Positions 33,260 through 43,916 of a stretch of DNA of 64,000 bases are shown in pieces. The notes beneath the pieces are model-generated. The model was given only the letters and a program-made list of their open reading frames with translations, searched no databases and was not told the origin of the DNA. The stretch lies in NCBI GenBank assembly GCA_020747015.1, contig JAGTJM010000001.1, forward strand, positions 620,001 through 684,000, in the 5' to 3' direction. Every line of letters starts with the position of its first letter. Positions within the stretch are counted from its first letter, which is position 1. This DNA is from Pyrenochaeta sp. MPI-SDFR-AT-0127. Taxonomy: Eukaryota; Ascomycota; Dothideomycetes; Pleosporales; Cucurbitariaceae. A program made the position numbers and the translations under genes.

Positions 33260-34999
33260 GGTCAGTAAACCGGAGCCCGCCTTGTTCGAAAGGGAAATAA
33301 GAAATTGCAAAGGAACACTGGGAGAGGAGGCTCCCCAGGTTTTCAAGTAGCTCAGACGCAGCAAATCTCCATTGCAGGCCTTTGGACAAGGTCACGGCCA
33401 CCAATGAAGCGGGATGCATCAGGCTTGAAAGCCATGTTTGCAGATCGGAAAGGAGGTACATCTGCTGTGCAACGCTTTGGTGTAGTACCAGGATCGGCTT
33501 GCAGCAGACCAGCGCGCCAGAGTACGACAGAGGCCGAGCCATTCTTTCTGCAGCTACTCCAAAAAGACGTCCATAATTGCTTGGAACATGGTTCAGCGGG
33601 ACATAGGAAAAGCGGCAAATGGCCACTCGGGAGAGACAGGCAGAGAGGGGCGCCTAAAAATGTGGCGGCATGAGAGGCAGTGAGGGGGGAATGGGGGGTG
33701 GAGGCTACTCAAAGAAACATTCAAGGGCCTTACTTCAGATGAGCCCGCCACACGCACAGTGAGTGGGGAAAGAGCGACCCAGGGAAGGGTAGACGGATGC
33801 AGAGAGGGAAGGAGCGGTCTCAACGGCGGCACGTTTGGTGGTCTGGCGTAATGTGGAGGCAGCAGCGAGAGGTGGAGCAGCAGAGGCTTTGGGACTAGTC
33901 TGCAACTGGCTTGGAGGCTGGCCGGCGGGTGCAAGGAGTGACGGCTGCACAATGGACAGCTGCTGGGATGTCGAGGTATCGGGATATCGTGTTATAGCAG
34001 CGAGCAGGCAGGAATAGCAGTCCGTGTCGAGTGTGCGATGCAGGTCTAAGATCCGGCCACGCGAGAGACGGGACGCGCGGGGCGGCAACAGGGCGGCCGA
34101 TGGACACTTCAGCCGTCTCTCTGGCGGCAGCAAGCTCAGGACACGCACGACAGCGAACGGCACCAGTGACTGCCGCAGCTTACAGACGTGGGGGAGGAGG
34201 AAAGGTCGCACAGCTTTCTAGCTTGACAGTGCCCACTGGCCGTTTTATTAACACTGGCATACCTATTTTCCGATGATAATTCCAACCGCTTGTACGCACG
34301 GCCCTTTTGAAACTGGCGCGCGCCCCCAGGAATGTCGCCGACAAATAAGATGAACTGGCACCTCCAAGCATCGACTCTCCTACGAACCTTCAGGAATCAG
34401 GGCCCACTTGGTCGCCAGGCACGCTTGAGGGATTACCCAGGCAGCGGCAAACCGCCTACAGCCGCTACATCATCACGCATGAATAGACACGTGGTACTGG
34501 TCGCTAACTGGGAGATGCCTCATGATTCCAAAAATCCCCAGTCTGCTCCCACCTGGAGGCATGACCACACAGAATTTGTCTATCAACTTCGGTGGGGCAG
34601 GATCACGGTTAGTATGGAGTTGAAGCTGCTTCCGATCGTGGTTAATCATTTCACCATTGGTCATCAGCGATGGGGCGAGAACAATGAGTCGTTAGCTTGT
34701 AATTAGCTGGCCCGTTTTCGCCATTCTTTCTATCGGAGAAGCATGTGAGGAAGCGTTTCACGTCTTTCTAGAAGCATCAACCATCCAACTGGTTAAGCCA
34801 CCCCCGCATTGGAGCCTGCCTTAATTTACCATGTCCTGATTTCACATTTCCGATTCACGCCCAACCAGCGCCAGCATTGCTCATTCTGATGGCAGAGCCA
34901 AAAGTCCCTACCACATGATCCGCGGGTGGACGTGGCGTGTGAGCCTTGTGACAGGTTTGCCTAAACAGCTGCACTCAGTTTTCTCCTTGGGGAGAAGGG
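33260..34999. other. upstream region of the kelch gene and gene-free stretch
   Basis: Positions 33260-34230 are GC-rich with many overlapping open frames on both strands, none with a domain; probably promoter and 5' leader of the kelch gene. Positions 34230-35000 show no gene, repeat or RNA signal. Confidence 0.55.
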
Positions 35000-35000
35000 T

Positions 35001-35076
35001 CAATCTGAGGTACAGCTTGCAATCCTGAACTCTGGAAAAAGCGTCTCAGCCTCGTCATTCTTCACAGAGGGATCAA
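35001..35076 (-). pseudogene. fragment of 1-Cys peroxiredoxin 3' end
   Basis: The minus strand encodes DPSVKNDEAETLFPEFRI, nearly identical to the C-terminal HPSVKNDEAKTLFPEFRI of the intact peroxiredoxin gene at 38519-39307. Nucleotide similarity to 38539-38614 extends over about 75 bp with scattered substitutions. A one-base length difference shifts the frame just after FRI, so the fragment ends in ASCTSD instead of the native tail. No similarity to upstream exons was found by eye. It is a relic of a partial duplication about 3.5 kb from the parent, in the same orientation. A 101-codon frame through it (35000-35305) is otherwise unlike peroxiredoxin. Confidence 0.8.
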
Positions 35077-35656
35077 CATAACACCGAGAAGCGAAGGTGA
35101 AAACGCGTAATGTCCATGATGATGAGGAGCGCCATATTGAGCGGACGAAGGCAGGGAGAGTCATGTAAAGAGCTTCATGGATATCAAGATGAAGCTGCAT
35201 CGTAGGAGACTTCGTTGATTGGGGGGCACTACACGCCGGCGAGCTTGGAAGAGAAGGGAAGCCATCCTCCAAGCCAGCGTTGTCGATAGTTTCGGGTTTG
35301 ATCATTGTGGACGATGAGACTAGATCGATGATTTCGAGTTTAGTGATTGGGGCAGTAAGACTAGAGTAATTCTCGTGATAAAGAAAGCGGTGATTAGGTC
35401 CAAATTCTAGCTCTACGACAACAACCGTGATAAGCCATGTACACTAATTTCGGCGAAAACAGTCTGAAAAGAAATAACCTCGTCCCCTGCGTTGAAGAAA
35501 ATCGGCACCCTTCGGTATGCATTTTGCAAATAACTTCGCAACTTCCGCTTGTTGTCCGACTTCCGTCCCAGGGGCTGTTACTAATGAAATCTGTCAAACA
35601 AAAATAAACTTTGTCCGCCATGCACCCCCTTTGTAACACCCAGTCTACGATATACA
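35077..35656. other. intergenic next to the peroxiredoxin fragment
   Basis: Short frames on both strands without domain. It lies between the duplicated fragment and the stop of the unrecognised gene. Confidence 0.5.
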
Positions 35657-36928
35657 TCAGATACCGCATTCGTCTGCGACCGATCTATCGTTCCACGGCT
35701 CCGGGATAAGCTTGAAGCCTTGGTGAGGTTTCCTTAAGTAGCACTTGCCGTGCACATCCTCTTGAAGCTTTTCGATTGTCTCTTCTTTGAACCACACATT
35801 CTGCATGCCGACTTTCTTTTTCTTATGTTTACCTGCCTCATCTTCATCGTCGTCATCATCTGTGATGAGCTGATTTTTATCCGTGATCTCTTCCCAACTC
35901 TGCATCTTGCCGAAACCTATAGTACGGCTACGAGCGATTGGGCCTCGAATCACCCCGTACTTTGCTCGCAACTTCGATATGTTCTTTGGATACCGTTCAT
36001 TTCTTCGAGAGTGGTAGACGAGTTGCTTATAGTCATCGTTGAATCCCAACTCTAAAGTCCCAACTGATTGGAAATGGTGCAGTGGGACATGCATCTCGAA
36101 AGTCCGTCTATCTCCCAATGGGCATAAATCTTTAAGGAGAGCTGCGTAATGCTTTGCGACCCATAGTTGATGAGTAAAGTATAGGCCACCATGCCTTGCA
36201 AAGTCTGTTGGTCCTCGACTTATAAGTTTGAGCAAATCGATCGATCCGTCTTCTGCAATTGTACCAGCAGCTCGCCTAAATTCCACACTTTTGAATAAGG
36301 CAAGGTGACCTCCAGGTGTTTGCGGCACTGTGTATTCTTCAATGTCTCCTCCACCCCGAAGTGGCAATTTTGTGGGCTCCAGTTTGGATAGTATAGTGGC
36401 GTTCAGATCTTCCAAGACTAGGTAGTTTGTCTCGATAATCTCGTATAGCCACATAACCAAGCTCTGCGTCGACCGGATTATGCGATGCTCTTCTCTCATG
36501 AGGGCATCTTGGATCTCCATCTTAATGCCTGCTAGTGTCATAAGGTGACGCCACTCATCTTGATCGTCTACATCCCAGGGGATGAACTCAAGCCTGTAAT
36601 TTGCGACTTCTATAGTGTCCACGTACTCTGAGTGCTTGCACAGTGCGCTGTATAATTCCTTCGCAGCCTCTGGGGTATAGCCGATAAACTCAAATGCTGC
36701 TGCTGATTCCAGGTGAGTAGGCACGGCTACGAAGATATCGTGGGTGTCGGTCTCCGCTGTGGATGATGAGACCGACCGTGATGAACAAGGCGAGGACGAA
36801 TTAGGAGGGCTTAGCAGCTGAAGAGAGATGCTCCTCTTTCCGTTCCGCGGATCGGTGATTAGTGGAGGATGACAGGCTTTCAGCCTTTCAACCGTGCTTT
36901 CCGGGAGCAAGGGTGGTGATTGGGACAT
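35657..36928 (-). CDS. unrecognised fungal protein with a possible ART/DUF3990-like segment
   Basis: I do not recognise this gene with confidence. The start is taken as the first ATG in the open frame (36928), giving 423 residues; the longer frame to 37117 begins with GTG. Residues 1-60 are Ser/Pro-rich. A mixed alpha/beta part (FVAVPTHLESAAAFEFIGYTPE...) follows, then a segment with GTIAEDGSIDLLKLISRGPTDF and GGLYFTHQLWVAKHYA, about residues 220-260. The order of a Gly-hydrophobic-Tyr-Phe-Thr strand followed by a helix recalls DUF3990-type ADP-ribosyltransferase folds, where the equivalent helix packs on the NAD pocket. This is only a resemblance. The C-terminal 120 residues contain an Asp run and a Lys run (DDDDDEDE, KHKKKK) and look cytosolic or nuclear. 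No signal peptide or membrane segment in the ATG-started form. Its upstream region carries direct repeats. Confidence 0.68.
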   Translation of the reverse strand: MSQSPPLLPESTVERLKACHPPLITDPRNGKRSISLQLLSPPNSSSPCSSRSVSSSTAETDTHDIFVAVPTHLESAAAFEFIGYTPEAAKELYSALCKHSEYVDTIEVANYRLEFIPWDVDDQDEWRHLMTLAGIKMEIQDALMREEHRIIRSTQSLVMWLYEIIETNYLVLEDLNATILSKLEPTKLPLRGGGDIEEYTVPQTPGGHLALFKSVEFRRAAGTIAEDGSIDLLKLISRGPTDFARHGGLYFTHQLWVAKHYAALLKDLCPLGDRRTFEMHVPLHHFQSVGTLELGFNDDYKQLVYHSRRNERYPKNISKLRAKYGVIRGPIARSRTIGFGKMQSWEEITDKNQLITDDDDDEDEAGKHKKKKVGMQNVWFKEETIEKLQEDVHGKCYLRKPHQGFKLIPEPWNDRSVADECGI

Positions 36929-38518
36929 AGTGATAGCCTTTATATCGCCAAAGAGCTGAGTGTTGTGAGTTGTAGCTGTTAACTGGAGAAGAAGATGTGT
37001 AAGAAAGAGTGTAGAAAGGGCGAGAGCAGTTTTATAGGAAGAGAAGGAAAGACTTGTAGTCGTTGAGAGAGTGGAACCATGGATCTGATTTCGCCGAAGA
37101 AGGTGATGAGGGGCCACACAGCGGTATCGAATGAGAAGGAATGGATTGTAACACTTAAAGCCAATGAGAAGGAAGGAACTATGTCAAGGGAAGGACTGGA
37201 GCTATGGAACCATTTTAAGCAGTCATATGGTTACCGGAAGAAGGTGGTGAGGGGCCCACACAGCGGCATCCAATGAGAAGGAATGAATTGTACATGGCGA
37301 TTGGGATCGTACTTCGCCCAATTCATCATCCATACGAAATCTGTCCTTGACGGCATGGTTTATCACACTTCAGGATGTGCGTGATGTGCTTGACAACGGT
37401 ACAATTGTAAAAAGGGATTTCGATAAAAGAATGGATGGTAATCCCGTGATATCTCCCTGCCAAATTGCCTTGCTTGTGTGCGCAAAAGGGGAAGAGACAT
37501 CTATGAAGATGTTTGAACATTCATCCTCGCCTGAGTAAAGTTGCAATTATCCCCTCATTATGCCAATATATAGAGAATCATCGATATCAAGAAGAAGCCA
37601 GGTCATCCCGTCGTCAAGTAAGCTTGTTGCGATCACGCGAGTGATTTTCGAGCTCGCTTGTTCAAGGCTCGACTGGGAATTTCAAGCATCGCGCTGGCTG
37701 CATCCCGGACATTTGTACGGCTTACGTTTAACGGGACATCGAGCCATGTCCCGTAATCCTTCTCCTCATAAGCTGTACCTAAACGTTTGATCAATGATGT
37801 GACTTTATAGGGTATATATTATTATTAGCCTTTATTTAGGTCTCTCTTAATACCAATATCCCTATTACCTTTCCTACTTATAAGCGCCAGCTTCCTCGTT
37901 ACAGGTTCGTAACAGCAGGTCTTCACCCACCGCGCCACGCAACCAAAAAAGTACATATTGTCGCTCCAGTCAGGCCTGGCAGCTTGACTCTCAGTCTGGC
38001 CCTCCGCCTGACACTCACTATCTATATCTATATATATAATATACTCGCTATGCTGACTACAAGTATAGCAAGCACTTTATCCTTAGCTGAACGAGTGGTT
38101 ACGTGCGTCCCTAGCCCAGTCGTGTACTTCGGGACCCTCCCTATCATAAGATTGGTCGAGGTTACCCCTTGAGCGCTCCTCATAAGTTAGGATCACGGGT
38201 CGTAACAACAGTATATAATAGAGAGCACGAAACTTAACTCTATCCATTTACTCTTCGTTTAAAGCAACGGCTTATGATTCAACTATGTAAGTCTACGCGA
38301 AGGGAGTGGGTTGTCTTAATCCACTACTCCTACACAATGACTCCGACTAGGAGCATTGCACGATAACTCATTCACGGCAATCGAGGTATCCACAAGACAA
38401 TCTCAACTCATGTCTATCTGAATAGTTCACTAAAAAAATCTCTCATTGTTGTAACCGCGCACGTACCCAGTCAGAGGAGTCCTTGGTCATGATCCACTAA
38501 CTCTTCTACACCAGTTCC
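36929..38518. other. repeat-bearing, AT-rich gene-free interval
   Basis: Contains the direct repeats at 37094-37292 and an AT-rich tract at 37790-38060 including (TA)n-like sequence. The motif CGTAACARCAG occurs twice (about 37911 and 38194), and a TATATAATAGAGAGCACG segment after the second copy looks promoter-like. This could be the eroded remains of a mobile element such as a solo LTR, but no terminal repeat pair, target duplication or protein fragment could be demonstrated. Confidence 0.45.
37094..37292. repeat. imperfect direct repeats, about 57 bp, two copies plus a partial third
   Basis: Copy A (37094-37150) and copy B (37234-37292) share GAAGAAGGTG, GTGAGGGG/ATGAGGGG, CCACACAGCGG and AATGAGAAGGAATG in the same order with few differences. 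A partial third copy of CCAATGAGAAGGAA lies at about 37161. They sit upstream of the unrecognised gene at 35657-36928. Confidence 0.8.
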
Positions 38519-39307
38519 CTAATTCAAAGGTAATGGAGTGAATCTGAGGTACGGCTTAACAATCCTGAACTCTGGGAACAGTGTTTTGGCTTCATCATTC
38601 TTCACGGAGGGGTGGACGATCACATCGTCGCCGGGGGTCCAGTTGATGGGAGTGGTGATCCTGTGCTTGTCGCCAATCTGGAGGGAGTCGAGAACGCGCA
38701 GGACCTCAGCCGTGTTGCGGCCAGTCGAGGCAGGATACGACAAGATGAGGCGGATCGTCTTCTTCGGGTCGATTATGAACACGGAGCGGATGGTGAACGC
38801 GATACCCTTGGAGTCGACGTTGGTCGTGTCTTGGTAGTCAAGCCTGGTCGGCTAGTCAGACCTGTTTCGCACAGCAGCGATATTATACATACATGTCATA
38901 CGCGTATGCAACCTTCCGCTCTTTGTCTCCAATGATGGGGAACTTCAAATTGCTGCCAGAGATCTCATCAATGTCCTTGATCCAACCAGCGTGGCTGTCA
39001 ATGGTGTTCGCGGAGAGGCCGATGAGTTTTGCACCGCGCTTCGTGAACTCGGGCTCCAGTTTCGCAAAAGCACCGAGTTCAGTAGTGCAGACAGGTGTGT
39101 AATCTTCGGGATGGGAAAAGAGGATGACCCATTTGTCGCCAATGAACTCTGTGTGGTGTTCAGCATGGAGCTATCCGTGTGATTGAGGAACCAGTGTTTG
39201 AGGAGCCAGAACATACCGTGAAAGTCAATGGGACCCTGGGTCGTCTCGGCCTTGAAGTTGGGGGCAGTGCTGCCCAGACGAAGAGGCTCAGCTCGTTGTT
39301 CGGCCAT
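38519..39307 (-). CDS. 1-Cys peroxiredoxin (Prx6/Prx1 type)
   Basis: Thiol peroxidase that reduces hydrogen and lipid peroxides, and peroxynitrite in related enzymes. Exons 39307-39217, 39148-38893 and 38843-38519 (introns of 68 and 49 nt), 223 residues, the standard length for the 1-Cys class. The active-site motif PEDYTPVCTTE holds the peroxidatic Cys. Conserved FIGDKWVILFSHP, LIGLSANTIDSH and the Prx6-specific C-terminal region (NWTPGDDVIVHPSV) are present. No second resolving Cys is found in the usual 2-Cys position. The N-terminus lacks an obvious mitochondrial presequence, so a cytosolic form is likely. In exon 2 the upstream AG (at GGATAG) is rejected because only the later CACACAG keeps phase as DFHEFIGDKW. 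A broken copy of its 3' end lies at 35001-35076. Confidence 0.93.
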
Positions 39308-41441
39308 TTTCAGTTCTGTCTCTGGTCGTGAGCTTTGAGCAAACAGCGCAAACATGAGGGGTAGCGGGGTACAGGGGAAGGCGGGGCGCAAGGCATCTGG
39401 CTCCGTACCTTGACGCGGATGTTAATTAATTAAACGGTTTGAGGCTGAAAGACTGTTACAGGATGTCTCAAGGCTAAGCGTTTGGTGCCAAAAGGTCGTA
39501 GGTAGGAAACAGGCGATGGCTGGAGGGGCAGACCGGCGCTCCTCTCTTTTGTATCGAGCCCACGACCATCCCCGGGCCTGTTCTCAGTTAGCGTATATTG
39601 CGCAATTCTCACGTGTTGGCCATCAAAAGTTTTCTGCCATGAGGAATCCCACGTCGAGGAGCTGCTTGACCAATCCCGCACCTTGTGTGTGGGGCGGCAT
39701 CGGAGCGCCAATGTGTGCCCCTCTCGCCGAGCTGAAGGTGCAATCCAAACTCATCGAGTGGGTGAGCAGAGTTGAAGCTGTTTCGAAGGGCATCACCTAC
39801 GCTCCTCGTCGTCGGGCGCCAGAGATGCAGTGCTAGCTCAAAAGCGATTCAAGTACTACCTATAAGAATCTTAGACATCACAAGTTGGTTAGTATTATTG
39901 GACGTGCCTCATACTAACAATCATTCGCATGCGAACAAGCTGAGACTATGCCCAATGCGGCAGTATACGATACCTACCCAAAACCCGCTCTCTCACGATC
40001 CTTGTGGAACAAAGGCTACCCTTTCTGGTTCTTGCTGCAGGCAGTGCCAATCACGACAGTGCGCAACGAGCTCGTCATTTGGGGCAGTTCAGAGCATGTT
40101 TTCTTTTTCGACAATGATTGCATATCGCCGGCGGCTGTTCTCTCCCGTTAAGCCAATCAGACAGGCGAGAAGAATAGCTTGTATCGTTCGATGGTGTGTT
40201 CTGAGGGTGTCCTTATTGCACTCTGATGAACCTTTCCACCTGCACACGACCAACACAGACCTAAAACATATTGTAATGAGGGCCAAAATAATACTTTTTC
40301 CAGCACTACTGTGGTGTTCATTGCCTGTACAGAGAGAAACCATTGCTTGGGGCGAATCGTCTTCTTGGCCTTGTCCATATTGTCGTCGCGCTGGCCGACT
40401 GCCCTGTCCTCTCGCAACCGTCGCTTTTATACGACGATAGACGCTGAAACGTCGTCAGTGCCTAGACATGACTGAAATCACAGAGCCTGCAGATGACCAG
40501 GCAGGTCAACTGCATGACCAGGTAGGAGAAGAGTCCAGATTCGGGTCGTCGGGATGAAATCTCGAGGGGCTGCGCCGATACTTTATGGCATGTGTAAGGT
40601 TGAAGCTCTTGTCAGCCACATCATGTTCAGGGTCTTGAGGCTCTGGCACAGACAATATAACCCTTGGAATTGACTGATTTGTGTGGCACAGATAGTTACA
40701 AGAGTTTCCGACACAGGCATCCGCTTCCGACAGTAACTAGGACAATAGCCCCGACAGTGCTGTTAGCCGACTGCGACGATTTGCTCCGACAGTGGCTTTG
40801 GCTTCCGACAATATCTTCACTTCCGACAGTGGCCTCCACTTCCGCCAACATCTCAGAATTCACTCTCTCGAACGAAATCAAAAAATCTTAACCGAGTATC
40901 CTGGTTGGAAGAATGTACTCCCGCGTCCAATTGTGAGGCCAGGATAGCTCAAAAAAGCACGATATCTACTCCTGCGTTGCGACCTTGTTCATCTCCACAG
41001 TAGGCAAATCCAAAAGTGGGAACCATATGACGAAGGCGAGCAACTGTTCACCACGCGATTGCTCATCACTTCAGCTATTAGAGTTTCTGCATGTCGACCA
41101 TTACAAACCATGTCTTCGCTTGTGCAAAGTGCTCTAATGACCGGGGCCGAGTATGAGGTAACATTTCCTATTCCCGACCACTCTCACAATGTTTATCCAG
41201 CCCACCGGTATTGCGCCGGTCGAAGCTCAACGTCTATTTGTTCGTTTCAGAACACATCCGCATAAGGCTGCCCAGCATTATCGATTAGTGGGTCACTCCC
41301 GCGCCGTTCGGAGCTATGAGATTCTGGATTTTATTTCCTTCATCCGCGTTCGTCTTCCCTGTTTCCTGTCTCTGACATCTTCTTCTCCGTCACTCTCAAT
41401 CTTCCAAGATCCTTCAACCAAGAGAGGAAGCAAATGGCAAT
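39308..41441. other. 2.1-kb gene-poor interval
   Basis: Includes the peroxiredoxin promoter at left and the MFS promoter at right. The 222-codon frame 39772-40440 (+) starts with TTG and is Cys/Arg/Ser-rich without domain. The interval also contains the TCCGACAGT motif array at 40705-40850. Confidence 0.55.
40705..40850. repeat. spaced array of TCCGACAGT-like motifs
   Basis: Within about 145 bp the plus strand has TTCCGACAC (40706), CTTCCGACAGT (40724), CCCGACAGT (about 40750), CTCCGACAGT (40784), CTTCCGACAA (40802), CTTCCGACAGT (about 40820) and CTTCCGCCA (about 40839), all in the same orientation and spaced about 18-35 bases. Flanking words such as GTGG and ACTTCC also recur. It is either an eroded tandem repeat or a cluster of protein-binding sites about 600 bp upstream of the MFS gene. 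Confidence 0.75.
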
Positions 41442-43267
41442 ATGGCCTCTAACCCAGAAATCAATCTCCCAGGTGCGTCTGAGTTAGGGGTTACCGATTC
41501 GAACACTGGACCGGAAATAAGAATATTCCCGGGTGGGCGTTCACATACGGCTGTGGAGAGAGGAAGTTGCGACCCCGCTTCTGACAACGACATCGAGAAA
41601 GAAGAGTTCAGCGAGAAAGAGCAAGATAATGAAGGTCCTCGATCCTCAGACGATGTTGTAGATGAGGAGATTATCTGGCATTACCTGACATTTGAAACCG
41701 AACTGCCACATCCTGCCACTATACATCCCACCCGTCTTGATCAGGGCCCCCCGCCGGAACCCCCAAATCTTGCCGAATACACGAACCCATTCGAATGGTC
41801 AGAGACAAGGAAAAACTTTACCGTATGGATGTCATGCATTATCACTGCGCTTAGTGCCTTTACGGCTGGAGCGTATACTCCTGGCATAGGGCAGATGACT
41901 GAAGAGTGGGGTGTTAGCAGTGTTGCCGCCCTGGTTGGAGTCACTACATTCACAACAGGCTTCGCAGTCGCTCCTATGGTCCTCGCTCCATTCTCTGAGA
42001 TCAATGGCCGCCGCCCTGTCTTCATCGCTTCCGGAATACTTTTCGTCATCTGCCAGCTCTGTGCCGGCCTAACTCGATCATACGCTGGGATGCTCCTTGC
42101 GCGCTTCTTCGTTGGCGTCGGCGGCTCTACTTTCTCTACGATGGTGGGAGGTGTAGTATCTGACATCTATCATGCCCAGGATCGAAATACACCCATGGCA
42201 CTTTTCTCCGGCGCTGCCTTGTTTGGCACGGGTTGGGGGCCACTCGTATGTGGCTTTATTGCACAAAATACGACCTGGCGCTGGATCTTCTACCTGCAAA
42301 CAATCACATGCGGGACCATGGTCGCGCTTATCTGCTTCATCTTTAAAGAGACCCGAGGATCTGTTCTGATCTCTCGAAAAGCAAAAGCGCTGAACAAGTA
42401 TTACGAGGCCCGCGAAGCAGCAGGATACTCTGGGTTCAACATCACCGCTCCAGAGAATTCCGGCCCCACTACCTCACAACGGATACGCTGGAAAGTAAAA
42501 TCAGACGAGGAGCGCGCCTCACTTGGAAGGATGATTGGTATATCACTCTACCGCCCCTTCCACCTGCTCTTCACCGAACCAGTTGTATTTTGGTTCTCCT
42601 TGTGGGTTGCATTCAGCTGGGCCGTGTTGTATCTCACCCTCGCTGCCATTCCACTTGTCTTCCAGAGCAACCATGGATTCTCTGTGCAGCAAGCCAATGC
42701 CGTCTTTGCGTCCATGTGCGTTGGTAGCATCATTTCTACGGTTTTGTCAATCTACCAAGAAAAGATTGCAAAGCGGTATGGCAAATTGATAAACACACCT
42801 GAGGGACGCTTATATTTCGCTTGCATTGAGAGTTCGTGCATGCCGATAGGTCTTTTCATGTTTGGTTGGACAAGTTCTTCGAGTATACATTGGATAGTGC
42901 CCACTATCGCCGTTGGCATTGCCACTATTGGCATATTTGCCATCTATCTCTCAACATTCAACTATCTGGCCGATACGTACCATCGATATGCGAGTTCAGC
43001 GCTAGCGGCGCAGAGTTTCTGTAGAAATATCCTTGGTATGTACTTCTTTTCTTGAGATTGAGAGCTCCTTGACTGACAGATTTAGGTGGTATCTTCCCAC
43101 TAATAACGACACAAATGTACAACCGACTCGGATACGGTCCTGCCAGCAGTCTACTGGGCGGTATCGGCACCCTGCTCACGGTGGTACCTTGGATACTTGT
43201 CTTCTACGGTCCCAGAATCAGAGCCCGGAGCAAATTCGCAAGTGAGATCATGGACGTTACGAACTAA
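41442..43267 (+). CDS. major facilitator superfamily transporter, DHA1-like
   Basis: Proton-coupled transporter of the drug:H+ antiporter type, probably at the plasma membrane. Exons 41442-43035 and 43086-43267, with a 50-nt intron (GTATGT...TTTAG) restoring ILGGIFPLIT; 591 residues. The first 125 residues are acidic, cytosolic and hydrophilic. Twelve hydrophobic segments follow, beginning at FTVWMSCIITALSAFTAGAY. The loop after helix 2 reads PFSEINGRRPVF, the MFS signature, and helix 5 has GWGPLVCGFIA, the antiporter motif region. A central loop of about 70 residues separates the two halves. The subfamily that includes polyamine and multidrug exporters is the best match in layout. The substrate is not deducible. 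The unspliced frame would end GMYFFS, losing the last helix pair, so splicing is needed. Confidence 0.9.
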
Positions 43268-43916
43268 AGCGCATTTCATGAAAAGAGAGGAATGATGACA
43301 TATTGATACCCATGCATAGCGAAATTTCGCAAACGATAGCTGAAGGCTTCATAGCCTCGATTCCAATAAATTTATTACGCACTCCATCGCGCCATGCAAC
43401 ATCACACTCTTGCCCCGCACATGTATTGACATTTAATGATTCGCCCATGCATAAGTATCAACTAACATCATGGTAAGTCCTCTATTGCTCGATGGAATAT
43501 TCCGCTCAGCCTTCCTGCAAGCCACCCAGTCCCTCGTCCTGGATATCCAATCAGCTTCCTCACCGGTTTTCGTGGCCGGTTCTGTGGGTTGACCCCGCCC
43601 ATGGATAACGCCCTCGCCGAGATATCATCTGCCTTGTTATTGCGACAAATTTTGACATGTTGCCTATTTTCTGTTGCACACGTGGTAATTGTTGTGCTAA
43701 TCTAGTTCCAGGCTTCTGCAAAGAGCCTTGTTGCATCACATTCCGGATGAGAAGAGTCAAAGCCCCTTCACCAACGGTTGTTCCTCGAATCCCTTCCTAG
43801 AAGTGCATAATCATTGGGAAATGATCTTTTCGTGACCTTATCTGGCATCGCTTTTCTCAATCTTTATTACCCGTTGTCTTAAATCAAGTGTAGACGATCT
43901 ACTCAGCCTGGTATCC
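43268..43916. promoter_or_regulatory. upstream region of the RBR ligase gene
   Basis: 650 bp between the MFS stop and the RBR start, both on the plus strand. No repeat or small gene recognised. Confidence 0.5.

Noticed and set aside
33260..33364. N-terminal extension of the kelch protein
   Set aside because: The frame is open but the extension begins with CTG and has no ATG; the first ATG is at 33259.
36929..37117. Signal-like extension of the unrecognised protein
   Set aside because: It begins with GTG and no ATG lies upstream of 36928 in frame; the hydrophobic stretch in it is therefore not counted as a signal anchor.
39772..40440. 222-codon plus frame
   Set aside because: Starts with TTG and is Cys/Arg/Ser-rich without domain; chance frame.
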